From assembly GCA_011037195.1 (NCBI GenBank), contig JAAEAF010002405.1:1-64000 (forward strand): DNA of 64,000 bases. Reading direction: 5' to 3'. The translations under genes and the position numbers were made by a program. The notes under the pieces were generated by a model, which made no database searches, was not told the DNA's origin, and was given only the letters and a program-made list of their open reading frames with translations. Positions 1 through 10,530 of this stretch are shown here, piece after piece (within the stretch, counting starts at the first letter, position 1; each line of letters opens with the position of its first letter). This stretch comes from Triatoma infestans (taxonomy: Eukaryota; Arthropoda; Insecta; Hemiptera; Reduviidae).

Positions 1-110
1 CACTCAATCATAAACCGCCACCTGCGAACGAGTTGAAAGGTCTGTAAAATCCTCCTTTAAAATCCTAGGGATTTCTGTATCATCAAACGAATTACTACAA
101 ATTATATCAA

Positions 111-170
111 GGCCCCGGGAGCAAATGACCACAGATGTTGACGCGCCAAAAATAAAAAGAAAGAAATTAT
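111..170 (+). mobile_element. SINE 3' tail fragment (family A)
   Basis: This short piece matches the tail of the SINEs at 10531, 46418 and 56788: a GC-rich word, then ATGACCACAGATGTTGACGC, then an A-rich run. The tRNA-like head is missing, so only the 3' end remains. It ends about 40 bases before the solo LTR that follows. Confidence 0.7.
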
Positions 171-207
171 TTGCAGTAAAAAGTGGGTTTATTTCGACAA
201 TCCGTAC

Positions 208-833
208 TGTAATGACATAGCAAGGTCAAACCTTCACAACACATAACAAAAAGAAAGAATAATTTATAACTAGTGGCCTAGCCGGCCGCTGTCTTCAAGA
301 CAAGGCCGCGGCCAAACAAACAAAACCAAGGGTCAATACTTTACATCAAAGCAAGCACCGATAAGCTGGCCACTGACCTAAATCACTGGTCACCGAACTA
401 ACCAAGGTCGCACAAGGTCGCACACTAGGACAGATGTCTTGGTGTGAGTGTTGCTAACACTAATATATAGATTTCGCCCCATTGGAAGAGGGGATGATTA
501 TACTTCAGTACGTCTTCAAGATCATTATACGAGCAGCAGTTCCGCGTCCCTATACAGTTTTTATTTATACTTATTTCCTTAGTTGTGCATCTTAGTTCAT
601 TTATTTTAATCATTCTAAATTATTAGTTATTTATCTCCTATTTATTTCTAAGTATTTCTTGTTAATAGTTACCATTACTCACGTTTAAATTATTGTACAA
701 ATACGTCTATTTTTTTTATAAATTCCGTGTTAATAATTCCAGCACCAACTTCCAAAAATCTCTAAACTAACTTCCGCCCTCTTCAAGACATTTACTACAT
801 ACCTCAGGAATTACAATAAACGATTCCACTACA
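208..833 (+). mobile_element. Solo LTR, copy 1 (probable Ty3/gypsy type)
   Basis: A 626-bp block begins TGTAATGACAT and ends GATTCCACTACA, a TG...CA pair with near-complete terminal inverted repeats. It is flanked by GTAC on both sides (204-207 and 834-837), a 4-bp target duplication. It aligns with 14787-15435 (reverse) and 28479-29234 (same strand); shared words include GGTGTGAGTG, CGCGTCCCTATA and AGTTGTGCATCTTAGTT. A TATA-like AATATATAG at about 462-470 would fit the LTR promoter. No internal gag or pol region is next to it, so it is a solo LTR left by recombination between the two LTRs. The gypsy assignment rests only on the 4-bp duplication and is an inference. Confidence 0.85.
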
Positions 834-839
834 GTACCA

Positions 840-1105
840 ACAAAAACAAAGGATTAGATCAGGCTAACAGCTGTAACCTTCGAATCACGAATGTATCATA
901 AAGACTTTATTATATATATATGAGGGTTCCAATTTTAGAAGGTAAATGGCACTCTAGAGATCAATAGGACGTCCTTCTTGAAACCTAGAATTTTCGAACA
1001 AATTAGAAATACTGACAAAGCTATTCAGTAAATTCTTCCGAATTTACTCAGTTTTTTCAGTGGAATTGTGCTGTATTTAATATTTCTGAATATGGTATGA
1101 TGGTT
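840..1105. other. AT-rich spacer, no feature recognised
   Basis: I see no coding signal or clear repeat here apart from a short TA tract near 914. From about 1010 weak similarity to family X begins. Confidence 0.5.
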
Positions 1106-1212
1106 AACTGAAATATTTAAATTTGCTACTATACTAACTATAAAACTTGTCAATTATAATTTTGAGAAATGGAGTAAGAGAAAGTTGTGTGAGTGTTTCA
1201 CACCAGATTTTT
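1106..1212 (+). repeat. Family X, 3' end fragment
   Basis: This matches the last part of the family X copy ending at 13668: ...TTGTCAATT..AATTTTGA, then GGAGTAAGAGAAAGTTGTG and TGAGTGTTTCACACCAG. Only the terminal module is preserved. Confidence 0.65.
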
Positions 1213-1220
1213 TTTCCTAA

Positions 1221-2157
1221 ATTATTATAGAATAGAATAGAATCGGCGCGGAGGGGGGGGTGAGCCTCATTCCACTGCGACTACAAATTGAGGTCTATTG
1301 TGGATCCCCTTAAGTTACAGAACAGCCCCCAGCTTTGCCCTCCTAATCAATCCTAGCAAAGCTGAGAGCGGCTCCGTCATGAAGCTTTCAGCTTCGGGAT
1401 TGCCCGTCCCCAATTGAAGAAACCTAATCCTCCGGGGGATCCTTTTGAAGAAACAAAGGATGTGCGCCGGGGTCTCCTCCTCTACTTTGCAGAATCGGCA
1501 TACCGCACTATCCGCAAGTTGTAGGTGGTGCATGTGTCTATTCAGCCTACAATGCCCTGTTAGTAGACCCACAATTAACCTTATATCCCTTCGGGTTTGG
1601 CTCAGTAGATCTTTGGTAAATTTAGGCAAATGTCTTTTAATGAAGAGCTTTGCCTGCCTCTGACCTGGTGTTCCCTCCCACCAACGCAGACTCTGATCTT
1701 CTATCCACCCCCTGATAGAAGTTTGAATGAGGCTCCTGGACAAGCCGCAGAAGGGTTCGGGGCCTATAAAGGTATCCTGCGAACCCTCCCTCGCTAGGGC
1801 ATCCGCCCTCTCATTGCCCAGGAACCCCGCATGTCCCGGCACCCAGGCGAGTGTCAGTTTATTCCGAGTACCCACCTCGGTGAGGGCAAGTAGGCAGTCC
1901 CACACCAGTCTTGAGACTATTTGGTGTGAGGAAAGTGCCTTCAGGGCTCCCTGACTGTCGGAGTATATTGCCACTCTTCTACCCACTATCCTTTGCCTTA
2001 TAATCTCCCTAGCGCAGAGTTGTAACGCCACGACTTCAGCCTGAAATACCGTGGCGTACTTCCCTAGGCTGGCCTTAATTTTAACTTTAGGCCTGCCCCC
2101 GTAGACCCCAGCTCCGACCCCAGTCGGAGTTTTGGATCCATCTGTGTACCAGATCGA
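1221..2157 (-). mobile_element. 5'-truncated R1/LOA-like LINE, RNase H end
   Basis: This minus-strand LINE 3' end holds one open frame (1315-2157) and then a short 3' UTR closing in a TATTC-type tail (about 1221-1243), in the style of LINEs that end in short simple repeats. The 5' edge near 2158 is abrupt: RNase H-like coding sequence turns directly into AT-rich DNA with a stop, as expected of 5' truncation. It is related to the LINEs at 34077, 20100, 39150 and 54985, sharing with 34077 the word IGPEPFCG. R1, LOA and I clades all carry such an RNase H domain, so the clade is not settled. Confidence 0.85.
1315..2157 (-). CDS. LINE polyprotein C-terminus: RNase H plus zinc motif (partial)
   Basis: A 280-residue open frame with no ATG start, being the C-terminal part of a LINE ORF2 protein. 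RNase H removes the RNA strand from the RNA/DNA hybrid made during retrotransposition. The four catalytic acids are all present: D6 in WYTDGSK, E41 in QAEVVAL, D67 in YSDSQG and D119 in NERADALA; the helper histidine is H109 in WVPGHAG. A zinc motif (VCRFCKVEEETPAHILC) lies near residue 220, preceded by the LLTGHCRL word common to these elements. The frame has no stop or frameshift, so the copy is fairly young, but the reverse transcriptase and endonuclease parts are missing and it cannot act alone. Confidence 0.85.
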   Translation of the reverse strand, partial: SIWYTDGSKTPTGVGAGVYGGRPKVKIKASLGKYATVFQAEVVALQLCAREIIRQRIVGRRVAIYSDSQGALKALSSHQIVSRLVWDCLLALTEVGTRNKLTLAWVPGHAGFLGNERADALAREGSQDTFIGPEPFCGLSRSLIQTSIRGWIEDQSLRWWEGTPGQRQAKLFIKRHLPKFTKDLLSQTRRDIRLIVGLLTGHCRLNRHMHHLQLADSAVCRFCKVEEETPAHILCFFKRIPRRIRFLQLGTGNPEAESFMTEPLSALLGLIRRAKLGAVL

Positions 2158-2159
2158 TT

Positions 2160-3490
2160 AAATTATTATACATAGCATTTATTTCTAATTGTTATCTGTT
2201 CTAGTTTAATAATAGTTTTGTTATTATTTCCGAAATTTTGTACTATAAGTGAAAAACATATACGCAGGATAAAGATAAATGATTTCTTGTATCACCACCA
2301 TGTGTGTTTTTTCTCAATAAAAATGATGAGCACTTTGTAACAGGTTTAATCCTGTTCACTTAAGAGACTCTTTTTTTTTTTTCTAAAACATTTTAGTTCT
2401 GTAACAAATAAAAATAAATTTGTCAAAATGGGAAGAAGCACAAAAAAAAAAAAAAAATATTACACAGTTAAAGTGGACGTCAACTTGCCATAAGGAAAAC
2501 CAAGTTGGTATTATGAAGTGAAAATTTTTTTGTTGAAAATACAAAACATTTTTAAATATATTTATATATATATTTTTGTTTACATTTTGTTTTCGTGCTA
2601 GGCTCAGAGACGTTTAATTTCACGCCATTAGTACTAAATAAGGTTTAAAACCTATTCTATAAGTCTTTGTTTAACATAACACATAGCCTAATATCTTCCA
2701 ACTTCCGTATATAAAATAAGACACAGTCAATGAAACTAGTAGTACCAAAATCATTTACTATGGTGTTATAGAAATATGATTTAGCGACATCTCAAAAACA
2801 TAGCAAAAATTCTTCTACAGGAGGATTAGTGATGTACCCTCCAGTTGGAGCTTCCTACGTCTATTCGTTTACTGGAAAATTTGTTTACACACCCATAAAC
2901 ATATTACCTACTATAAACAAACCTACAAAAACCCATTCATCAAAAGAATTATTTTCCTAATCAGGCAACTTTATAACATTTTTTATTTTCTTATTATAAC
3001 TCAATTTCGAAAATTTGAGAACGAATGCAGTACTTCCTGTTATAAAGTAAAAGTAAAAAGCAATTCAATTTTTTTTCTTTGATATTATGTTACTTCTTAA
3101 GTTGTAGTAAACTTGAATAGATGAGTGTTTCCATATATCTCTCATTTTCTTTTAAAGTATATTTGTTATTACTTTCAACATGAATATGTCAAATATTTTT
3201 TTTATAAATTTATCCCTCAGAAAAAACCATTTTATAAAAATGTAATTTTTTTTATAATATGCAAATATTAAATCCTTATAAATGAAAATTTAAATTTAAT
3301 ATGAGGAAATTGAATGGTTTCTAAAATTCGAAAAAATGAATAATAAGTCTAGTTTCCTAAGGGAAACATTTTCTTTATATAAACGTTTTAAAAATATTCC
3401 AAGAAGAAAACTCCTTTCTCATTACATATTTATCTGTAATACTTAGTTGCACTTACTTTATTTTTAACTATATAATTCTAAAGTTAAAAG
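2160..3490. other. AT-rich spacer, no gene recognised
   Basis: Long A and T runs, no frame of useful length. Around 3000-3060 a few words (ACTTCCTGTT, CGAAAATTTGAG) suggest a very old family X remnant on the minus strand. Nothing else is supported. Confidence 0.5.
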
Positions 3491-3499
3491 CAATATTAA

Positions 3500-3700
3500 T
3501 ATAAAGTAAGCTATCTGTAATATTTTCTTGACCAAGTTTAATTTCATAGCAAGTTTGACCTTTCTGAGATATTTCGTTTTTTGTGTGATATTTTCGTTTT
3601 TGACCCACACTTACACAACATACACACAAACACATTAGCGACAAACAATTTTTTCGTACTCAAGGGACCTCATTATAAGAGAAAGTAAAATGCAAGAAAC
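3500..3700 (-). repeat. Family X, 5' part (minus strand)
   Basis: Read on the minus strand this carries the usual order of the X 5' end: TAAGAGAAAGT-like terminus, a word meaning CTCAAGGGACCTC on the plus strand, a CA tract (CACACTTACACAACATACAC) and the GTTTTTGA word. It is diverged. Confidence 0.5.
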
Positions 3701-3779
3701 TGAAGATGACTGGAACACCATGCAAGCTTTGTAACAACAGCTTCAATTTAAGACAAATGCTCAGGTCCCTCCCCTCCCC

Positions 3780-4495
3780 CAGAAAATCTCTATAATCCAA
3801 TTTTTTCTTCAAAATTTTTTTAAATAAAAGTGATAAGTTTATATTTATGTTTTAAGCATTCCAACATTAAAGAAAATTGATGATGCCATTTTGAAGACAA
3901 TTCCAAAAAAAAAAACTATTTATACAAATCACACTTTTGAATAACCAATTTTCTTGAGAATTCTAGCAATGCCTTTTAATATATATTTCAATATTATGAA
4001 AGTAGTAGTATAATCATAAATGATATTGAAGTGGCACTTTAAAAAAGGAGAAACTGACATTGCTCAAAAACCACTCAAAAATAATCAATCCTGGCAAAAA
4101 ATGTATCCATGCATTTATCTGTATAAAAATTTCTTATGTTTACAAAGTTCAAAGAAAATCGTTTCTGAAAAAAATTTCGAAAAACTGAAAAAAAAAAACA
4201 TTCAATAAAGTTGCACATCCACAACAAAGCCATGAGAGTGTTTCATACCACATAATTTTGTTCAGTTTCTAACGTTTTTTGTGTGTGATGGTTTTTGACT
4301 AAAATCATCGTATCAGTGATGTGATGTGATATCTAAACAATGTAAAGTTTTAGTCCTCTGTGTTTCTTGTTTGTTTTTGCGACACGCACGCACCCACAAA
4401 TTTTCTAATCGGTGGATCTCAAAACATTATTTCCGGGGAAAACTCAAATTTCGATAATTTAACCTTTTTACTAGTAGTAAGGGAAAGTAAAATTC
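3780..4495 (-). repeat. Family X copy (minus strand)
   Basis: In plus-strand order it shows the module words for AAATAAAAGTGATA, AAAGAAAATCGTTTCTGA and GAAAAACTGAAAAA, a short CA/CG-rich tract (GACACGCACGCACCCACA), then TTTCCGGGGAAAACTCAAAT and finally ACTAGTAGTAAGGGAAAGTA, the X 5' terminus in reverse. It also includes GTGTTTCATACCAC, a relic of the other terminus, near 4230. No coding capacity. Confidence 0.6.
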
Positions 4496-4515
4496 AGTAA
4501 ATCTCGTAGCAATTT

Positions 4516-5480
4516 CTACCTATCTTGGCGGTACGGCCTTACAAGAGCCTGGGCCTCTTCCATAATCCTACTCCACTTTTCTCCTTCCTGGGTGTGTCTA
4601 CTCCATCTTCTCATTCCTATTCTCTTTAATAATTCTTCCACCTCTCCCAGCCATCTCAATCGGGGCCGTCTTTTTCTACGGCTCCCTCCCGGTTTCCCTT
4701 CCAACAGCTTTTTTGGAATACTGCCTTCGGACATTCGTTCCACATTCGCCAGCTACCTCAACCGGTTCTTCCACAAAAAAGGCTACCAAGTTTGGTTCAT
4801 TATACATTTGACAGAGCTCAGCTTTCATTCCTATCCTCCAGCTCCCATTTTCACAGACAGGTCCATATATTCTTCTGAGTACGTGACTTTCCAATATATT
4901 TAGCATTCTCTCTGTTTCTTTCCTAAGTACCCAGGTTTCACAACCATATGTGAAACTTTATGATTGTTTTATAAATAAGGAACTTCGCTCTATTTGTCAG
5001 ACCTCTAAACTTCATCGGTTTCTGAAGTGTGAAATAGAACTTGTTCCCGGAAGCTAATCTGGCTTATAATCTCTTCAGACGTTTCATTCTTTTCTGTTAC
5101 GAGAGCTCCTAAATATTTGAACTGACTGACTGTCTTGAATTCGTGGATTCCAAAACACACATTTCCTTCTATTCTTTCGGAATTTCTAGTTGTTCTCATA
5201 TACACAGTCTGTTCATCATATATTTGTAACCTCAATTGAGTTGCAGCCCCTTTTAAATTCCTTAAAAGCTCCTGCTAGAGCTGCACTTGAGCGTACAGAT
5301 ATCAGCACATCATCTGCGATAAATAGTACCATTTCCATTTGTACGAATTGCTCTAATTGCTGTTTCGAGAGCTAGATTATAAGTGTGAAGGACAGAGAAT
5401 CACCTTGTCTTAGACCGTCTGTGACGGCAGATTCCTAGTGATGCCTAAATGGAATATCAGGTTTGTGCTTCCTAAGATTT
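4516..5480 (-). pseudogene. RTE-like LINE reverse transcriptase, broken
   Basis: Minus-strand remains of a LINE ORF2 C-terminal half. In coding order: a palm motif GLRQGDSLS (about 5400), the catalytic box as IADDV in place of FADDV or YADDV (about 5310), the thumb word FKYLGALVTEKNE (about 5120), GSWRIG near 4850, and the C-terminal GGSRRKRRPRLRWLGEVEE with WSRIMEEAQALV near the end. This order and the RRPRLRW-type tail are typical of RTE-clade and related elements. Several frameshifts and stops separate the pieces, so it is not functional. The 5' end is truncated. Confidence 0.85.
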
Positions 5481-5484
5481 TGGA

Positions 5485-5960
5485 TATTTTATCACAAACA
5501 CACATCAATTGCTGAAAAAAAAAAAAATTGTAGTTAGAGATTTTAAAACATGATTTCTGGTAAAAAAAAATAATTTCAAAAATTCGACTAGTTCGCCATA
5601 CTTTCTCCTAGACCAAAACTATACAAAAAATATTTCTCTATCTGGCGTCAATATTTAGACTTAAAAAATCTGAAGTGAAACATCTTCAAAACATTTTTCT
5701 CACTATAGTTAATTATACAAATTGACAAATTTATTTTTAACCATAAATTTTACTCAATTATTCTAACATAAACATAGTGGTTATGTTACCTACCCCGGAA
5801 CATAATAGAAGTGAGTATATGAGTGGTCCAAAACACCAATAATATTGAACAAACACAATTTAAATTTTTTAAATATAACGCCATAAATTCCCAAAATCAA
5901 TTTTTCCGTGAAAAATGTTTCAAATAAAAGTGATAGGCATTTATATCCTATTAAGTTAGC
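5485..5960 (-). repeat. Degraded family X sequence
   Basis: Words such as TTTCCGTGAAAAATGTTTCAAA, AATAAAAGTGATAGGC and, just beyond, GAAGAAAATCGTTATAATCG match family X modules in reverse orientation. The first 100 bases resemble the 5' part with a short CA word (ACACACATCA). Boundaries are approximate. Confidence 0.4.
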
Positions 5961-6311
5961 ATGCTAAATATGAAGAAAATCGTTATAATCGTTTCTGAGA
6001 AAATTCTAAAAAAAAAACATAATATTATGCGAATTCGCTTTACATTTCGCATTATTTCGATTTTCTTCACATTTGGAATTCTAGTAAGGCTTATAACGTA
6101 TATTATTAATACGATGTAGAAGATAGAACCATACATTATAGTGAAAGTGTATTTCAAACGAAAGCTTAAGGTTTCATAAAGCGAGTTCTCCCCAGAATCC
6201 ACCAAAACATAAATTTTCCTTTGGAAAAATATTTACAAACAAAATCCTCTAAATAAAACTCCTTTCTAAATCCTAAGACCCCTAAACCTTGAATTTACTT
6301 AATTATCAGAT

Positions 6312-6723
6312 GTAATTTATAAAATAAACTGCTTACAATGCCCAGCTACATACATAGGACAAACATTTCAATATTTAAAAACTGGACTATACCAACATAA
6401 ATACTACTGCAAAACTAAAAAAAAAAAAAAAACCGACTGACATGACTACAGCACTAACAAAACATTGCATACACTGCAAACATGAATTTGACATGGAAAG
6501 CACTAAAATTCTCTCCAGCAACAAAAACAAAAATAATAATAGAAAAAGAAATATATTTGAAATGATACATATTAAAAAAGATAAATTATCTATCAATTTT
6601 AGAACAGACACCAATAACATATCCTTCAGTTATAACAATCTCCTGGAATTTCCAAAACAAAATACACGGATTAAGACATGGTCCGTTCCCATCCATTTTC
6701 TCCTAGCCCTTTATAAACCTTGA
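6312..6723 (+). pseudogene. Penelope-like element GIY-YIG endonuclease fragment
   Basis: The translation starts IYKINCLQCPATYIGQT, which is the first half of the GIY-YIG nuclease of Penelope-like elements (cysteine pair followed by YIGQT), then LYQHKYYCKTK. After a 17-base A run near 6420 the frame shifts, and the second half continues as ALTKHCIHCKHEFDMES with KIL and an RKRNIFEM word. The enzyme would nick the target DNA for insertion of the retroelement. The frameshift in the A run disables it. The reverse transcriptase upstream is missing or too decayed to see. The element's terminal repeat follows at about 6760-7090. The same domain occurs on the minus strand at 40817-41665. Confidence 0.8.
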
Positions 6724-6759
6724 CCCATCCAATATCCATAACACAAGTAATGGTATATC

Positions 6760-7095
6760 ACAAGTTAAATTATAATTTTTAAGAAATTCTCACAAGAAAT
6801 TTTTGTAAATACAATTTCTATGTTATTTCCATATTTTACTTTTTATATATATGCCATATTGTGAAAGTTTAATAGTTGTGATATAGTTTATTATTTATTT
6901 GTTCTACCAGATTATTTTTAAAAAAATTTTATTTTAAGTTTTTATTTTATGTTGTTTTCTTTATTTTTTTTTCTGATTTGTATTGAAACCTTTGTAGAAA
7001 CCTTGAAGAAGGCAATAAATTTGCCGAAACGTCGGTGAAAATTTAAAAAGAGTTTTTATGACCGTACACAACATCTATTTTACAACGTTACAATT
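6760..7095 (+). mobile_element. Penelope-like terminal repeat with CTGAAGAAGGC-type motif
   Basis: This follows directly on the GIY-YIG fragment. At 7002-7034 it carries TTGAAGAA, then the stem GGCAA-TAAAT-TTGCC, then GAAACGTCGG. Similar motif-stem-GAAAC blocks occur at 8440, 36597 (minus), 38326 and 41930. Linkage with a nuclease remnant here and at 40-42 kb supports the assignment to the Penelope terminal repeat. The arrangement recalls the hammerhead ribozymes reported in such repeats, but the fit is imperfect (see findings). Confidence 0.6.
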
Positions 7096-7104
7096 AAATA
7101 TAAT

Positions 7105-7490
7105 AAACATTTATGTATGTAGATAGTACAAGAAGTTTAAAGAAAATTGTTTAAGCCATTTCGAGAAATGTACGAAAAGCTGAAAAAAAAAAATTCTGTA
7201 AAGACGCACTTCCTCAATTGATGGATTTTGTGACAAATTCTTCATGTCAGATATTGATAGCACTAAGTAGTACGTAAATAGAATGACAAATTTGTCCCAC
7301 CTTACAATTTTTCTTTTTCTCGAAATATTTTGTTTATAAACAGACACACATACACTTATGTATATTTACTAAAAATATATTTTGAGGATTCAGGGGACCT
7401 CAAAACATAAATTTTCGGTGAAAACTCAATTTAGAAATTTTGACACGATCGCCAGTATTTCCTCTTCTTACTAGCAGTAAGTGAAAATGA
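7105..7490 (-). repeat. Family X copy (minus strand)
   Basis: In plus order: AAAGAAAATTGTTTAAGCCA, GAGAAATGTACGAAAAGCTG, GCACTTCCTCAATTGATGGA, a short CA tract (ACACACATACACTT), CAGGGGACCTCAAAACATAA, TTTTCGGTGAAAACTCAATT and CTTACTAGCAGTAAGTGAAA. This is the normal module order in reverse. The first 240 bases are copied at 8550-8785. Confidence 0.7.
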
Positions 7491-7779
7491 AAAAGGAAAA
7501 CTATTTCGCAAAATTGGGCCACGAAATTGCTTAAATTAATGCTAATTTGTTTATTAATCAGTCATCGTACTCCGTACTATCTAAATATTGTCCTTCAACA
7601 ATTAAATGAAAATAATTTAAATAAAACTATATTAATAAAATTTAAAAAAAATTAGGGAAGGGAATATGTGTAAATTATGCAGAAAAGTGTTCATTAGAAA
7701 CAAAATACATTTAAAAACACAAACTGTTCTAACATAATTGTGCCCATATGGCAAGTTAAATTTTTACATAAAGTAAATA

Positions 7780-7905
7780 AAGGATTAGCTGTGGGGCAGT
7801 TCGATTGACTAGCCCAGGTTCGAGTTCAGCTATTATGCTGCCCTTAGTTTATCTCCTCCTAGGAGCTTCTACAGTTTACTCTCCGATGATGAGAATTATC
7901 TTTGG
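7780..7905 (+). mobile_element. Degraded SINE (family A)
   Basis: A tRNA-like B box (GGTTCGAGTTC) is followed by the family A body words CTGCCCTTAGTTTATCTC, CCTAGGAGCTTCTACAG and CTCTCCGATGATG. The head is damaged around GGATTAGCTGTGGGGCAG and the tail is absent. Confidence 0.65.
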
Positions 7906-8236
7906 AATATTGAAAACAATATTTTATTTAAGCAAAACTACTTAAAAATCCGTTGATAATAGAACATCTGTTATTTACTTATCAGATAACTCTATTATAT
8001 AAAAAAAAAATTACTCATTTTTGTTGGAAATCTTTTAAGAATAATTGATTTAAAATCTTCTAGGGAATTCGAATGATAGATATTTTCATTTTACTAACTG
8101 CCTTAAGGGCAAATGTAAATTTTTATGCAAAATTTCCAAATTTAGAAAGTAGTGAATGTTGAGTTATAAGCGTTGTTATTGTTATTTGAACTAAATTAGG
8201 TTAACAGCTAAAATTGTATAATTTTAATACATACAT

Positions 8237-8421
8237 GAGGAAAGGGGTTAGCTTAGTGGTTAGCGTATTGGATTTCCACGCGGAGGTTCAGGGTTCGAGT
8301 CCAGTATTCAGCCCTTAGATTTTTTTTCTTCCTAGGAGCATCTACAGCTCACTGTCCGGTAGTGGGCAGTGTTGTCTGTACCGAGAGAACATTGTCCGGA
8401 AGCCGGCAGTGCACTGAGAAG
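8237..8421 (+). mobile_element. SINE family A, tail lost
   Basis: The tRNA-like head has an A box in GGTTAGCTTAGTGGTTAGCG and a B box in GGTTCGAGTCC. The body follows: CCTAGGAGCATCTACAGCTC, the palindromic stem around CAGTGTT...AACATTGTCC, and GCAGTGCACTGAGAAG. The usual tail is absent; at 8422 the sequence switches to the duplicated Penelope terminal repeat. Confidence 0.85.
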
Positions 8422-8788
8422 TATTAAAACCTTTGTAGAAACCTTGAAGAAGGCAATAAATTTGCCGAAACGTCGGTGAAAATTTAAAAAGAGTTTTTAT
8501 GACCGTACACAACATCTATTTTACAACGTTACAATTAAATATAATAAACATTTATGTATGTAGAAAGTACGAAGTTTAAAGAAAATTGTTTAAGCCATTT
8601 CGAGAAATGTACGAAAAGCTGGAAAAAAAAAAAAAATTCTGTAAAGCCGCACTTCCCTAATTGATGGACTTTGTTACAAATTCTTCATGTCAGATATTGA
8701 TAGCACTAAGTAGTATGTAAATAGAATGACAAATTTGTCCCTCGTTTTTCGTTTTTCGAAATATTTTGTTTATAAACAGACACACACA
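8422..8788 (+). repeat. Duplicate of 6985-7344 (Penelope end plus family X)
   Basis: The segment from AAACCTTTGTAGAAACCTTG through the family X part up to the CA tract is nearly identical to 6985-7344, with a few substitutions and small indels. The junction on the left shares TATT with the original context. This makes it a DNA-level copy carrying two different repeats together. Confidence 0.85.
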
Positions 8789-8789
8789 C

Positions 8790-8946
8790 AAGTAGTGAAT
8801 GTTGAGTTATTGTTATTTGAACTAAATTAGGTTAAAAGCTAAAATTGTATAATTTTAATACATAAATGAGGAAAGGGGTTAGCTCAGTGGTTAGCGTATT
8901 GGATTTCCACGCGGAGGTTCAGGGTTCGAGTCCAGTATTCATCCCA
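8790..8946 (+). repeat. Duplicate of 8147-8314, including SINE head (8868-8945)
   Basis: The sequence AAGTAGTGAATGTTGAGTTA through the first 78 bases of SINE A repeats 8147-8314 with a short deletion and few substitutions. The SINE part has the A box (GTTAGCTCAGTGGTTAGCG) and B box (GGTTCGAGTCC) but stops after the head. Confidence 0.85.
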
Positions 8947-9224
8947 TTACTTACATTATTATCATTTTCAGTTATGTAATGGTTTAACCATATAAAATAT
9001 TTAATAATATGCCAATATCTAATATATGTTTATAATATGTAAAAATCTTGGATGTCGCACTTTCGGGCGAAGATTTCACGGAGGTCAGAAGGAGGGGGGG
9101 ATACATTTATAATGTACCGGGGCTTGGCTTCTTCTTATAAAAGTTTGATTCTAGCTTATTAAATTTGCTTTTTAATAATTGTACATGTATATTTTTGTGA
9201 GTTAGGTTTATTAGGTTTATAAGG

Positions 9225-9283
9225 GCACCAATGACATAGACGTAGGCGCGCCTTAATTTAAAAAAAAAGAAAAAAAAAGAAAA
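9225..9283 (+). mobile_element. SINE family A tail fragment
   Basis: GGGCACCAATGACATAGACG, then GGCGCGCCTTAATTT and an A-rich run. This is the tail without head or body. It may once have joined the head at 8868, with unrelated sequence now between. Confidence 0.6.
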
Positions 9284-9289
9284 GAATAT

Positions 9290-10240
9290 TCACTTTATTG
9301 TGATGGTTGTTTAAAAATATTAAATACTTACTTATATGCACGGTTGCCTAAATTTTTTCATACAATTTCATAGTTCGTGATTTCCTAAAAATTGTGACTC
9401 GCAGTTGTTTCAATGCAGACTCACGGACTGGCCTGTAAAATAAATAAAAAATGTAGTCAGCCACTAGGTAACTAACAAATTTTGTATCAAGTGTGATTCC
9501 ATATTTTATTCATGGTTATATGAATAGCCAATTTCTGACAAATCATGTAAGAGGCTTTCCCATATTCTTCTAAATAGAAATTTATTATTTATAATCATAT
9601 TTTATTTAGCTGAAAATTCATTTAACTACAAATATATAAATAGGCATTATTTTATATCCAAAAATAATATCGTATCAATAATAAAATTGAAATATATTCA
9701 ACCCATAAATTATGAATTAGTTCATTTAAAAATTTTCTCCCGGTTATTCTGTAAAATAATATTTTTCACCACTCATCAATTTTTTTTTTTTTTTTTATAC
9801 AAACTGAAAGATATGAAAAATTGTTGAGTTTATTTATCATTTTTATTCCATTCAGTTTTGATAAGCTGGTTTATAACTCGAACCATTTTTTTTTATATGG
9901 ATTATCTTGCTAGAAATTCTTCCTTAGGTCAGCAAGAAATTTTGCCTCAACTAAACTGTACATTAATTTTTTTTTTATTTACTTTAAAAATCTTTTTCAC
10001 TCTCTCTATTATCAATGATGGGATTGTGGGATTATATTTTATAATTTTCATACAATATTATTATTATTATGTTTATTGCTTTTTTCTTTTTTTTTTTTTT
10101 ACTGTTGTAAGAATAAAGGATTACGATTATGTTAAATTTTGGAAACTGGGTATTTACTGGAAATCATGATTTGAGCTTCCTAACCATGAACATTTTTTTT
10201 TAGGAATCGCTTCAATATAAAATAATGTGCACTGTTTTTG
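9290..10240. other. AT-rich spacer, no gene recognised
   Basis: Long T runs (about 9780-9797 and 10085-10101) and low-complexity frames only. A 103-residue open frame at 9858-10169 is rich in F, I and Y because of T richness and shows no motif. Confidence 0.5.
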
Positions 10241-10249
10241 GTGTGGACA

Positions 10250-10460
10250 GCATAATCAAAAAATGGAAAATTGCCAAAAATTCAAACTTGATATTTCGTT
10301 TTGAGTTGTACCAATTAAAACCCGACAGTAAGGTCGCGATCAATATCGATTAACTGGAAGTAATTACCACTTTATGAATGGTTTTTTCCATTGTATACAT
10401 TTGGATATACAATATATTATATGTGGTGTAGATTTTCACAATTTCGAAAATCCGGCATGA
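10250..10460 (+). repeat. Family X fragment
   Basis: Words ACAGCATAATCAAAAAATGG, TCAAACTTGATATTTCGTTT and CGATTAACTGGAAGTAATTA match the X region after its GT tract (compare 60480-60610). Strongly diverged, no terminus. Confidence 0.5.
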
Positions 10461-10530
10461 TTGTAATAGTTATGTAATTTATGTATGTGAATAGATTTAC
10501 ATACTATGAGTAAGAAAAAAGTAAGAATAC

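Noticed and set aside
1445..1954. Plus-strand frames at 1445-1663 and 1727-1954
   Set aside because: They are antisense shadows of the LINE RNase H frame on the minus strand.
8237..8310. tRNA gene candidates with A and B boxes (also 10531, 17192, 26238 minus, 46418)
   Set aside because: Acceptor and anticodon stems do not pair properly and each is followed by the SINE body; they are SINE heads.
9858..10169. 103-residue hydrophobic frame that looks like membrane segments
   Set aside because: The F, I, L and Y content follows from long T runs; no start context, homology word or neighbour supports it.
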